Positions 1 through 8,212 of a stretch of 24,167 bases of DNA are shown here, piece by piece. Source of the stretch: Candidatus Pacearchaeota archaeon (GTDB lineage: Archaea > Nanoarchaeota > Nanoarchaeia > Pacearchaeales > GW2011-AR1); contig NZER01000366.1 in the NCBI GenBank assembly GCA_002690445.1, positions 1 to 24,167 of the forward strand, written 5' to 3'. How positions within the stretch are numbered: position 1 is the first letter of the stretch; every line of letters starts with the position of its first letter. Both the position numbers and the translations under genes were made by a program. The notes under the pieces were generated by a model. The model was given only the letters and a program-made list of their open reading frames with translations, was not told the origin of the DNA and made no database searches.

Positions 1-3000
1 ACCTTGGAGCCGCCGAACCACGCCTTGAACTCAGGCGTGTCGGTCGCAGCCTCCACGGCGGCTACGGGGGGCTTGGCGGCAACTGGGGCCTCGGGGGCGG
101 GGGGCTTGGTAGACCTGTATGTATCGACAAGAATCTGCTTCTTTCCGGCTTTCCGCAAAGCCTCGATGCGGTGAACACCATCAGAAATGCCTACGATTCT
201 TCCGTTAGCGTCAAGCCCCACCAGAGGCGGCATCATCTCTTCACCAGACTCAATGAACTCGGCAGCTCGACGTGACCTTTCGACATCACGCACCTTTTGC
301 ACAGGAACATCATCGATATCGAAAATACGGGGCTCGATGTCTTCCCAGCCACGAAGTGTGCCGGGGTCTTGCCGTATCAAGTCGTCTACGTCGTAACCCT
401 CTGCCGTTAGGTCTTTGCGCATCTCGCGAGCGTGGTCTGCCCTGGACCTGTAAGGAACACCATCAACAGTAGTGCTTGCCGCAGCCGGGGCCTCGGGGGC
501 GGGGGGCTTGGCTACGGTTGAACCCTCTTTCCAGAAAATTACATTGCTCGCGCCCATACCAGATCCATCACGAATGCCATGGAAATCACTTATTACGTCC
601 GTCTTGCCTGCTGATACTTGTCCAACATGGCCCTCCCAAACAGAAACGATGTCATCTGAAGAAATATCATCAGTGATACCGATTTCATGCTCTCCTGTTC
701 CCTTTACCTCCACGCCTGGGCGTTTTTTCACCGCGATAACTACAGCAGGCTTGTCTGGTGTCGCCTTAAACTGTACGGGCGCAAATGCGTCTGCATAAAA
801 TCTGGCACTGTCTACGTCGGAAGAAAAATAGGTCAAACCAACTTGTTCTGGACCTAAGTTGTACTCTCCACTTGACCGTATTTTTCCTGTTTTCTGTATA
901 TATTGCCACTCTTCCCAAGACATGCCACGGTACATCAAAGAATCATCTTGCGGCAACGACTCAAGCCATCCTTCTTTCCGCGTTATCTTATATCGAAACC
1001 GCTGCCTGCCGTCTTCAAAATCAAGCGAAAGATAAGGGGTTACCTCTATAATACGTGGGTTGTACCTACTTTCTATGCTGTCTTTGCGGTCAAGTTTCTT
1101 GCCGGTTTTTGTATCTACGACGTAGGCAGAACTGTCGGGCCAATTTTCTGTGCCTTTAGTAGTATAGTCAAAATGGGTGCGATCACGATCCGTTCCCTTA
1201 TTAACTACGACGTAACGATCTGAGTCAATAATAGCCTGAAGGCGGGGGGTCTTCCCTTTGAACTCGTTGGGAACTTCCGTAATAGCGACTGCGGCGGGGG
1301 GCTTGGCGGCAACTGGGGCCTCGGGGGCGCGGGGGGGGGGGGCTACGTCGGCAGCAAAAGCGTATCGCCCTGCATCGGTGACATCTTCCACGCGAATTGG
1401 TTTTCCGCTCACAACGCCGCCCGTTGCTGCTCCTTGTACAAGCGCGCCACCAGCAGTCCCATCTGGCGATATGCGTAGGTATTCCGAAGAGGGGGAAACC
1501 TGCGATTTCTTGACCGTTACAGCAAGTATTCGCGGCCCCATCCCCTCAATCGAAATCGGATCGGTGCCAACATAGATTCCATCGTCCAACCCTTCGATGC
1601 CGCGACCTTGGCGTTGGGGTGCTGCTTTGCCTCCAGCTATGAGGTTTTCAGCATTGGCATCAGACGTTGCGTGGAATAGCGTAACCTCCGCATCGTCTGG
1701 CAATGCGTCAAACGCTTCCGCCCGCTGTGCTGGTGTGCCCTGACGGGTAGACCAAGGAATACGCGCACCCTCTACGGCGCGAGCCGCAGTCGTGGCTCTA
1801 TCGACGGATTTGGGGACCTTACTCGAGCGGTAGAGACCACTAGTGATGGACAATACGCCATCACTACCCTCAACACCCCACGGCTTGCCTGCGGCATCAG
1901 ATGGAACTTCCATTGTGGCCTTGTCCAAATCACGATTATCAATCCACTTGGAGTCACCCTCTACAATGTACTCATGGAAGACGCGGCCATCATCCGCATC
2001 CCAAGTACGGCCGGTCACCTTGGGTAGATTCGCATCGTCTTTAAGATAAGACGGCTCACCACCCTTACCCCAACGCTTTAGAGAACCGGAAGGGCGGGCG
2101 GGGGCAGCCTCAGTCCTCGAGGCCTCTACTTTTTTTTTACCAGGGCCTTGATCTACTCGAGCACTCTCGGCGATTATTGTGTCAGCTGTAGCACCGCTTC
2201 CGGCTGCTCCCGAAGTACTTTCAATGCCTTCACTAGATACGTCCCCAACTCCGGCTTGCCCTTCTCCTCCAGCAACATCAGGTGATGCTCCAAGGCCCGC
2301 TCTACTGATGCTAGCTGAACTTTCGGAGGATGATGCTGGTTCATCTTTAAGAGGCTTTCCAATGTTTTTAGTGTCAAAACGTGCATATTTCTCTCTCATG
2401 TAAAGGAAGGTGTTCCAGTGTTTAGCCAACACTTTTTCTAAAGCCACTTCAAAGGATCTCAAATCTCCACTGTCTGCCATTTCAGTAGCAATCTTGTATT
2501 GTTGGTTCGCAAAAGCCGTATCGTGTTTCATAGTATTGAAGTGTGCAGCCTCATGCACCAACGTATGCAGCATACCTTGAGCGGCCCCAAGAGGGGTCTT
2601 TGCGTGATGATTCAATGGATTTATGAAAAATGCGGTGTACGGAATACGAACGTGGACCCCGTGATACTTTTTGTCAATGCTAATACCTGTAGCGTATGGT
2701 CTGGTCTTTTTATTGAGACCTCGGTATGCATACATGACTTGAGCAATTCTTTCTCTAAACTCAACCGTAATAGACCCAATCTCCGAAAAGAATTCTTGCG
2801 GAGATGTTGGCTTGTCAATCTTACCTTCGTCGATTGCATTCAATGCGTCTTCGATAAAATCTACATCGGTGTTGTTGTGAAACAACGGTTTTGATGGATC
2901 TACCTTTTTAGACTCCATAAATTCTTGTGGTTTGACAACGTCACGCTCGGCTCTAAAACTTTCTTTAGCCTTTGATTGAATTCGGTCTTCTTCTTCTACT

Positions 3001-5621
3001 ACGTCGTTCACTTCCTCAGTGATATTCAGACCATCGCCAGTATAAATTTCTTTATTTTCAATCTTGATGCCTACTTCTCTACGTTTACGATATTCTTCGA
3101 GACGTTTTCTGTAATCTTCACGTTCTAATTCAGTTACTTTTTTGAGCGACTTCTCTCCCTTCTCAGCTTCTGACTTGAACCTTGCCAAAATCGCTTTTCG
3201 GGCAGACTCCAAATCGCCACCCATGTCTTCCATGGATATTCGCTCCATAGAAACTGCAGTGCCAAACTTTTTTGCTACCTCTTCTGCGTGTTGACCGGCC
3301 CCGTAAGAAACAAGATAGTTTTTCAAAGCATCAATATCTGATTTGATTGTAGACCTAAAAGCTTGGCGTTCTTTTTTGAATGGATAATGAGGGTGAACTG
3401 CCTCAACTTCGGGCCTGACATCTAAAACCATGTCGTAAGGAACATTTTTGACCCATTTGGTGAATTGCCACAAACCAGATGAAAGCACCTGCATACCGCC
3501 CCGGCTGCCTTCCCGTCTTTTAGGGTTCAAGTAGAGAGTTGCCGAACCCCAACTGAATTCTATGTCTGTGAATTTAGGCATTTGTTCATAATCAAAATTT
3601 CGCCCAACTTCTAAAATTTCAGTTTTTGGATCGCCATAAGTTGATGTTTCAGTGACCCTGACCTCTACGTCTCCAAGCAATGGTTTTTTGAGAAAGTCCA
3701 TGCTTGCACGTGGGAAACTGACATAGATTTTTTCACCATCTGAATCGATCTGCCATTCCGGCAAGGTAATTGATACCCTGGTTCCTCGACCCTCGAGTCT
3801 ACCGTTGTGAACCGCCTCTTTGATTTCGGCATCGGATTTCTGCTCTACAGGTTCAGTCAAAATATCAAAGGAAGAACCCCCTCTAACGGATTCCTTAATG
3901 GCTTCTGGAGTTGTTTTGACCGTAACTTTTTGACCATCTCGAATGGTTTCTAATTCAATTGTTTTAGATGCAAACAAGAACTGTATCTTAGCCATGCCAA
4001 AGCCACCAGACCTCTGGCCTTTAGGTAGTCCTTCTTTGCTTGTTCCGGCGATAGTAAAGAAAGCTTTTTCAACAATTGGAACAGTCATGCCAATTCCATC
4101 GTCGATTATGGTGATTCGTCTGTTTGCGCCATCTAAAAGAACGTGAATGGTGCTGGCATTTATACTGCCAAGAGCCTGCTCTGATTTGATCCCATCAAAT
4201 GAATTTTGAACCAACTCTTTGACTGCTGTTTCACCAGTATCGCCCTCATACATGGCGTCACCAAGCAACTCAATCATAGCAAGTGCATCGACACCGAGAC
4301 GGCCAGCCTTCGTTTTCTTTCCGGTCTCTTCTTCGATGGTTTCTATCTCTTCAACCATCTCCGGTGCTTCGGTGACCTCAGTGGCTTGATCAGCAATTTC
4401 AGCAGCCTCAATGGCGTCAAGCCTGTCTTGATCAACCCCCAATCTTCCTGGTATCGTTTGTTTCTCAGATTCTCTTGCAGCTTCAAAGTCTTCAATCGTG
4501 TCGAAGCCGGCGGGCGCTGCCTCGGGCGCTGCCTCGGGCGCTGCCTCGGGCGCTGCCTCGGGCGCTGCCTCTTCAGCCTCCGAAGTCAATGCCTCCCACA
4601 TTCTCTTACGCGCCCATGGATCCAACTCCTCATCAGTTAAATCTTCAAACTCAGGAACACCAGGCCTCTGAATCGGAGCGGTCACACCGCCAATCACACC
4701 ACCAGACAACGCACCCGCAATCATCGAGTTCACTACGTTGTCCAGACGATCTGAGAACGGAATGTCCTCACTGGCGTACCCAGCTGCCTCGGCGAGCTCG
4801 CCCGATAGTTCCTGAATGACCTGCTGCGCAGCCTCAGTCACGCCCTCAGTGCCTGCACCGCGAGCTGCCAACTGACCTGTGCGCTTGATCAGTTTATCAG
4901 CCAACGTCCTTTTGGCTGGACCAATGATCTTTCCAACCGCAAACGCATCAAGACCCGCCATGATCATGCCTGGAACCAAGGCATAGTGCGCTGCATCGTC
5001 AGGCTCCATACCCTCCTGCTCAACCAAATAGCCATACGTGTCACCGTAGTTCAACAAGAATGAACCACCTATAGCGCCACCCGTTGCACCAATACGTGCG
5101 CCTGCGACCGCACCAGGAACCGCACCAACACCGCCAGCACCAACACCGCCAACCGCACCCACAGCACCGCCCGCAACCGCACCAGCACCTGCTCCAGCAA
5201 TAGTCATAGCCATTGATCCAATGCCCTGACCAACTGAAGACCCAACGTAGTCCATCAAAGAATTCAATCCATCTACGTCCTTATAGGTGGATACTCGAGG
5301 AACAAACTTCTCCTCCGATGGAGTCGCATCAAACTCTTCAACAATGCTTTCGCCCCAATCTTTAATCGCAGTAGAACCCGAAACACGACCCAAACCCTCA
5401 ATCGCACTACCACTCAATCGAGGGTTGTCATGAAAAATCGTTGAGGTCAACGAACCGTAAAACTGATTCCAAAAACCCTGGTCGTCATCCGTAGACTCTA
5501 AAGCAATCTTGTTCTCAGTAAGCATCGAACTAAGATCAGGCGTGCCTACACGATATGTCGGCTCCGCATAAGTTGACTCAGCCAATAGTTCATCATCGGT
5601 GATTCCCTCAGGTGGCGTCAT
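1..5621 (-). CDS. Giant polyvalent/ejection-type protein: GHKL ATPase, HExxH zincin, ART-like and ParB-like segments (C-terminus outside window)
   Basis: An uninterrupted frame starts at ATG 5621, two bases after the preceding gene's stop, and runs off base 1, giving at least 1873 residues. Visible in order: a Gly/Ala-rich hydrophobic segment at about 133-188 and a second at about 297-314; five EAAP repeats (351-370); a GHKL ATPase with N-box ELVQNSFDG (N473), IDDGIGM (D508) and a Gly-rich SGGFGMAK loop near 540; charged coiled-coil-like sequence near 831-854; a zincin motif HEAAH (1023-1027); an ART-like segment beginning LFHATSDANAENL (H1317); a second beginning LMYRGMSWEEW (R1565); and a ParB/sulfiredoxin-like segment with DGVHRIEAL (H1817). 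The last residues, TPEFKAWFGGSK, match the usual opening of another ART domain of phage polyvalent proteins. Such proteins are thought to be injected with phage DNA and to act on the host. That role is inferred from family knowledge; the motifs are seen directly. Confidence 0.85.
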   Translation of the reverse strand, partial: MTPPEGITDDELLAESTYAEPTYRVGTPDLSSMLTENKIALESTDDDQGFWNQFYGSLTSTIFHDNPRLSGSAIEGLGRVSGSTAIKDWGESIVEEFDATPSEEKFVPRVSTYKDVDGLNSLMDYVGSSVGQGIGSMAMTIAGAGAGAVAGGAVGAVGGVGAGGVGAVPGAVAGARIGATGGAIGGSFLLNYGDTYGYLVEQEGMEPDDAAHYALVPGMIMAGLDAFAVGKIIGPAKRTLADKLIKRTGQLAARGAGTEGVTEAAQQVIQELSGELAEAAGYASEDIPFSDRLDNVVNSMIAGALSGGVIGGVTAPIQRPGVPEFEDLTDEELDPWARKRMWEALTSEAEEAAPEAAPEAAPEAAPEAAPAGFDTIEDFEAARESEKQTIPGRLGVDQDRLDAIEAAEIADQATEVTEAPEMVEEIETIEEETGKKTKAGRLGVDALAMIELLGDAMYEGDTGETAVKELVQNSFDGIKSEQALGSINASTIHVLLDGANRRITIIDDGIGMTVPIVEKAFFTIAGTSKEGLPKGQRSGGFGMAKIQFLFASKTIELETIRDGQKVTVKTTPEAIKESVRGGSSFDILTEPVEQKSDAEIKEAVHNGRLEGRGTRVSITLPEWQIDSDGEKIYVSFPRASMDFLKKPLLGDVEVRVTETSTYGDPKTEILEVGRNFDYEQMPKFTDIEFSWGSATLYLNPKRREGSRGGMQVLSSGLWQFTKWVKNVPYDMVLDVRPEVEAVHPHYPFKKERQAFRSTIKSDIDALKNYLVSYGAGQHAEEVAKKFGTAVSMERISMEDMGGDLESARKAILARFKSEAEKGEKSLKKVTELEREDYRKRLEEYRKRREVGIKIENKEIYTGDGLNITEEVNDVVEEEDRIQSKAKESFRAERDVVKPQEFMESKKVDPSKPLFHNNTDVDFIEDALNAIDEGKIDKPTSPQEFFSEIGSITVEFRERIAQVMYAYRGLNKKTRPYATGISIDKKYHGVHVRIPYTAFFINPLNHHAKTPLGAAQGMLHTLVHEAAHFNTMKHDTAFANQQYKIATEMADSGDLRSFEVALEKVLAKHWNTFLYMREKYARFDTKNIGKPLKDEPASSSESSASISRAGLGASPDVAGGEGQAGVGDVSSEGIESTSGAAGSGATADTIIAESARVDQGPGKKKVEASRTEAAPARPSGSLKRWGKGGEPSYLKDDANLPKVTGRTWDADDGRVFHEYIVEGDSKWIDNRDLDKATMEVPSDAAGKPWGVEGSDGVLSITSGLYRSSKVPKSVDRATTAARAVEGARIPWSTRQGTPAQRAEAFDALPDDAEVTLFHATSDANAENLIAGGKAAPQRQGRGIEGLDDGIYVGTDPISIEGMGPRILAVTVKKSQVSPSSEYLRISPDGTAGGALVQGAATGGVVSGKPIRVEDVTDAGRYAFAADVAPPPRAPEAPVAAKPPAAVAITEVPNEFKGKTPRLQAIIDSDRYVVVNKGTDRDRTHFDYTTKGTENWPDSSAYVVDTKTGKKLDRKDSIESRYNPRIIEVTPYLSLDFEDGRQRFRYKITRKEGWLESLPQDDSLMYRGMSWEEWQYIQKTGKIRSSGEYNLGPEQVGLTYFSSDVDSARFYADAFAPVQFKATPDKPAVVIAVKKRPGVEVKGTGEHEIGITDDISSDDIVSVWEGHVGQVSAGKTDVISDFHGIRDGSGMGASNVIFWKEGSTVAKPPAPEAPAAASTTVDGVPYRSRADHAREMRKDLTAEGYDVDDLIRQDPGTLRGWEDIEPRIFDIDDVPVQKVRDVERSRRAAEFIESGEEMMPPLVGLDANGRIVGISDGVHRIEALRKAGKKQILVDTYRSTKPPAPEAPVAAKPPVAAVEAATDTPEFKAWFGGSK
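65..1342 (-). repeat. Repeated Pro/Ala linker DNA and G12 run inside the giant gene
   Basis: A 35-base G/C-rich segment at 65-99 recurs exactly at 1295-1329, and a 25-base part of the same unit recurs at 487-511. On the coding strand these encode Pro/Ala-rich linkers of the type PPAPEAPVAAKPP, lying between the ART-like, ParB-like and following domains. The last copy runs into twelve consecutive G bases at 1331-1342 (four prolines). They are flexible interdomain linkers at protein level and substrates for slippage or recombination at DNA level. Confidence 0.8.
4512..4571 (-). repeat. Five tandem 12-bp repeats encoding EAAP
   Basis: Five perfect copies of a 12-base unit encode (EAAP)5 at residues 351-370 of the giant protein. 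They separate the N-terminal hydrophobic part from the ATPase part. The unit is a multiple of three, so copy-number change keeps the frame. Confidence 0.9.
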
Positions 5622-5623
5622 GG

Positions 5624-6472
5624 CTATAGACCCGTCACGTTCGTAAGTGTGTCATCGTTCAAATCGTAAATGAATCTACCGCGTCTGTCTGGATCCGCAC
5701 TGTCAATATCTATCTGGTGACGACCGCTGCCCAAGTCGCGCTCGTAAACATCATCGTACTGTGCTGTGTCCAACAAACCGGCCAACTTCACTACCTCTCT
5801 CGGGCTCTCTGCAGACTCAAGTGCTAATCCTGCTATCCGCCTCGCGAGGTCTCCAGAAGGTGGTTCCGTTCCTTTCATGTAAGGACTCGGTATCGACTTG
5901 AAATAGTAACCCTCTTCCGGTTCCGGCTCAGCGTCCTGCCAATGCTGGCGGGCCTTGAGACTCAGACGGTCAGTCACATAATCACGCTCGAGGAGCTGTC
6001 GCGCCTGCTGACCGGCCTCGAAGTTGTCCGCACGTTGCATTCCGTCCAGTGACTTGCGCCACTTCCGCTTTATCTCTTCAATCGTTTCGACCGCGCGCAA
6101 CGCCGGCTCGTCTTCAGACGATACCGGAGGCCGAACGTCCGCCTTACCAAAAATGTCGGCTATCGCACGCTGAACATTCGTTAAATGCTCAGCCATCGGA
6201 GGAACCTCCTGATACCTCAAACCAGTACGCGGAGCTGACCGAATACGACGTTCCCTCCACGAACTGTAAGCCGCGTCAACTCTCTCCTTGACCCACTTTA
6301 TCCGGTCCTCTTGCGATACCGAACGACGTGCAACCCTCAATGAACCCGGAGAACCCTTCGGCAATGGAACGTTCACCATGCGTGGAGCCTTGTCGAGCAT
6401 CCGAGAATAACTGTACTCAGGATGCTCCTCAAAAAACGTCGATAGACCCACATCTACAGGCTTACGCGCCAC
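5624..6472 (-). CDS. Putative virion-module protein of 282 residues, carries one arm of a 44-bp inverted repeat
   Basis: The product is not recognised. The start is GTG at 6472 with AGGGG about seven bases upstream; the gene begins nine bases after the previous stop and ends two bases before the giant gene, so it is clearly in that operon. The protein is charged and mostly helical-looking, with Arg-rich stretches at about 35-80 and acidic sequence after 165, without a signal peptide or membrane segment. Residues 138-151 read WRKSLDGMQRADNF, identical to residues 82-95 of the plus-strand gene at 12371, because the two genes share 44 identical bases in opposite orientation. Position next to the giant protein suggests a virion or ejection component, but no sequence motif proves it. 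Confidence 0.8.
   Translation of the reverse strand: MARKPVDVGLSTFFEEHPEYSYSRMLDKAPRMVNVPLPKGSPGSLRVARRSVSQEDRIKWVKERVDAAYSSWRERRIRSAPRTGLRYQEVPPMAEHLTNVQRAIADIFGKADVRPPVSSEDEPALRAVETIEEIKRKWRKSLDGMQRADNFEAGQQARQLLERDYVTDRLSLKARQHWQDAEPEPEEGYYFKSIPSPYMKGTEPPSGDLARRIAGLALESAESPREVVKLAGLLDTAQYDDVYERDLGSGRHQIDIDSADPDRRGRFIYDLNDDTLTNVTGL
6018..6061 (-). repeat. Left arm of perfect 44-bp inverted repeat (partner 12614-12657)
   Basis: Read on the minus strand, this segment is base-for-base identical to 12614-12657 on the plus strand. Both arms are read in the same frame by their genes and encode WRKSLDGMQRADNF plus the first two bases of a D or E codon. The flanking bases differ on both sides. Confidence 0.95.
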
Positions 6473-6481
6473 AACAAACCC

Positions 6482-6676
6482 CTATGCGTTCTTCCACATC
6501 GCTGCCGCTGCAATCCGACGACCCTTCTCACCACCACCAGCCTTCTTGGCTACCTCGTCAAACTTCTTGCCCTTCTTGCCGATGTCCTTACCAGCACGAG
6601 CTCGCTTCGCTATACGACGACGCTTCTTCTTCGGTAAATGCATCCCTGCAGTCAACGTCTTGTCGTCAGGCCTCAT
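6482..6676 (-). CDS. Small very basic protein (64 aa) with shared N-terminal tag
   Basis: This gene starts at ATG 6676 in a four-base ATGA overlap with the upstream gene's stop, so translation is probably coupled. The N-terminus reads M-R-P-DDKTLTAGMHLPK, the same tag as the upstream 238-residue protein. A Lys/Arg-rich body follows (KKKRRRIAKRARAGKDIGKK), then a Gly-Gly-Gly-Glu-Lys-Gly turn and an Ala-rich helix ending in AMWKNA. Its charge would suit nucleic acid binding or packing inside the capsid. Family not recognised; that it is a real gene is supported by the overlap and the conserved tag. Confidence 0.75.
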   Translation of the reverse strand: MRPDDKTLTAGMHLPKKKRRRIAKRARAGKDIGKKGKKFDEVAKKAGGGEKGRRIAAAAMWKNA

Positions 6677-7381
6677 CGCTTACTTAACCCTCTTTTTTTG
6701 TCTTTCATTCGCAGAATCACGTCGTCATCAAAAGACACGAAAAACCGAGAACCGTCGTCATACCCCCTGACTTCGCCTTCTCTACCATCGTACTCAACAA
6801 TCTGAGCAGATACCGGGGCCTCTGTTGAGTACCCCTGGCGGTTGTAGTCTTGAGTCGAAGCCGCTACCGCGAACCCTTGCTGTGCATTGATTGGCTTATC
6901 GCGAGGATAATTGGCCGCCCGTCGATAAATGTCCATTGCAGTGTCAACAGCACCGTCTCCGCTAGGAGGAATTCCGGTGGGCGGCAGCACGTCACCACCA
7001 GTCGGTCGGCGTCGAATGACTGGCTTGCCCTCTGCGTCCAAACCAACAAACTCATCAGGAGAATCGCTCTCCTCAAAATTACTTTGGTAAGCCTTCCACT
7101 GTTCTGCCAGTGTTTTACCTTCCCCCGGTGCAGCCGTCGTCCACTCCTCTTCCTTCGGTCTTGGTGTTGTAGCCCTGCCATAGCCAGGCTGACGTTGCTG
7201 CCATTCCTGAAGAGTGCCCAGTGGCTGTTTGAGACTTGGCTTAACTTCGCTCTCAGGCGCTACATAAGGCGTATGACCAAGTTCCGATGGCACCATCAAA
7301 CGACCCGAACCACGAACCCTGGTCGCCCTATAAGGATCTTCCTTCGGTAAATGCATCCCCGCAGTCAACGTCTTGTCGTCA
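6629..7381 (-). repeat. 40-bp direct repeat at the 5' ends of two adjacent genes
   Basis: Bases 6629-6668 and 7342-7381 agree at 39 of 40 positions (only one T/C difference). Each copy begins eight bases inside its gene's start codon and encodes DDKTLTAGMHLPK. The rest of the two genes shows no similarity that I can see, so only the 5' end is duplicated. Confidence 0.95.
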
Positions 7382-7389
7382 CTAGCCAT
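6673..7389 (-). CDS. Putative virion-module protein of 238 residues with shared N-terminal tag
   Basis: The start is ATG 7389, two bases after the upstream stop; the end overlaps the next start by four bases. The N-terminus is M-A-S-DDKTLTAGMHLPK, shared with the following 64-residue protein. The body is hydrophilic and Pro/Gly/Glu-rich with low complexity, including PPTGIPPSGDGAVD, and looks largely disordered until about residue 150. The C-terminal part (IVEYDGREGEVRGYDDGSRFFVSFDDDVILRM) looks like beta strands of a small barrel. No catalytic motif is visible. A structural or ejected protein is the most likely role because of its neighbours. Confidence 0.8.
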   Translation of the reverse strand: MASDDKTLTAGMHLPKEDPYRATRVRGSGRLMVPSELGHTPYVAPESEVKPSLKQPLGTLQEWQQRQPGYGRATTPRPKEEEWTTAAPGEGKTLAEQWKAYQSNFEESDSPDEFVGLDAEGKPVIRRRPTGGDVLPPTGIPPSGDGAVDTAMDIYRRAANYPRDKPINAQQGFAVAASTQDYNRQGYSTEAPVSAQIVEYDGREGEVRGYDDGSRFFVSFDDDVILRMKDKKRGLSKR

Positions 7390-7391
7390 AG

Positions 7392-7775
7392 CTAAACCAA
7401 CTTAGTCGACGGAACAACTGGATTCACCAAATCCGCCTGCGTCGGTGACGAAATCGCCGCCTCTTGACCGTAAATCGGTGCGCTCTGTGGCTGCGGTACC
7501 GGTGGACGTGCCCCTGAACCAAAATATCGAGCCAATTGCGACTTCGCACGCTGCAAATTCTCCGGAGCAACACCCTGCGACTCCCAAGCACTCATCTGAT
7601 CACCAAAAACACCCTGCTGACGCAACAACTCGTCCTGCTCATCAAGCCTCTGAGTCTCCATCGCTGCACGCTCAAACTCGTGACGACGACCCAACTCGTA
7701 CTCGTCCTCAGTAGGCTCATCATTTACACGCTGCGCCGTCGCCAATAACTGCTCGTCTGTCAATCCATACGCCAT
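7392..7775 (-). CDS. Putative virion-module protein, 127 aa
   Basis: I place the start at ATG 7775 because it overlaps the upstream TGA by one base (TGATG). A GTG twelve bases upstream is possible but lies inside the upstream coding region. The protein is acidic and helical up to about residue 85, with many Glu, Gln and Arg residues, followed by a Pro/Gln-rich tail (GARPPVPQPQSAPIYGQ). The N-terminal MAYGLTDEQLLATAQ resembles the N-terminus of the giant protein (GITDDELLAES). No known family is recognised. Its small size and place before the giant gene fit a minor structural or chaperone role. Confidence 0.75.
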   Translation of the reverse strand: MAYGLTDEQLLATAQRVNDEPTEDEYELGRRHEFERAAMETQRLDEQDELLRQQGVFGDQMSAWESQGVAPENLQRAKSQLARYFGSGARPPVPQPQSAPIYGQEAAISSPTQADLVNPVVPSTKLV

Positions 7776-8203
7776 CAGTACCCCCACTTGTAAAGCTTTT
7801 CCGAACGAGCACGTAGAAGATGTGCCCGGTCTGCCGCCCTACGTGACTGGTCTGCCGCTCCACTAGCCTGCAACCTCGAAGCACGTGCATCGAGCCGAAC
7901 AGACTTGTCAGCAAGCTTCCCAGACTTCGAACCACCACCACCACCAACCGCACCCGCTGTAGCCAATGCCGCCTGACCCAACTGACCCGCAGTATCAGCA
8001 GCCAACTGACGCTTGAATAACGCCTGCCGTCTACCGGATGCCGCCTCAGATGCGCGCGCCCGGCGAATCAATGCCTTCCGTTGACTCTTCGACCACCTGT
8101 CCAACTCCGCTCGAGACTCAACGTCAGACTTCGCTGCCCTCTCCTTATCTACGGCCATCGAACTAGACAAAGTGTCGTCGTCAGTTCCCCAACGTAACGC
8201 CAT
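7775..8203 (-). CDS. Ala/Arg-rich putative internal virion protein, 142 aa
   Basis: The gene starts at ATG 8203 with AGGGGG about five bases upstream, ten bases after the previous stop. It is strongly basic and rich in Ala, Arg and Ser, with long amphipathic helical stretches (for example ERAAKSDVESRAELDRWSKS) broken near residue 90 by GGGGGSKSGK. No signal peptide is present. The short helix-Gly-helix layout and the position upstream of a very large ejection-type protein recall small internal core proteins of podoviruses, but I cannot show homology. Residues 7-16 (TDDDTLSSSM) loosely echo the DDKTLTAGM tag of two downstream genes. Confidence 0.75.
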   Translation of the reverse strand: MALRWGTDDDTLSSSMAVDKERAAKSDVESRAELDRWSKSQRKALIRRARASEAASGRRQALFKRQLAADTAGQLGQAALATAGAVGGGGGSKSGKLADKSVRLDARASRLQASGAADQSRRAADRAHLLRARSEKLYKWGY

Positions 8204-8212
8204 ACAAACCCC

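Noticed and set aside
4206..4819. Two plus-strand open frames of 144 and 114 codons
   Set aside because: They are the opposite-strand reading of the giant gene; their Leu/Gly/Arg repeats are the reverse of the EAAP repeat.
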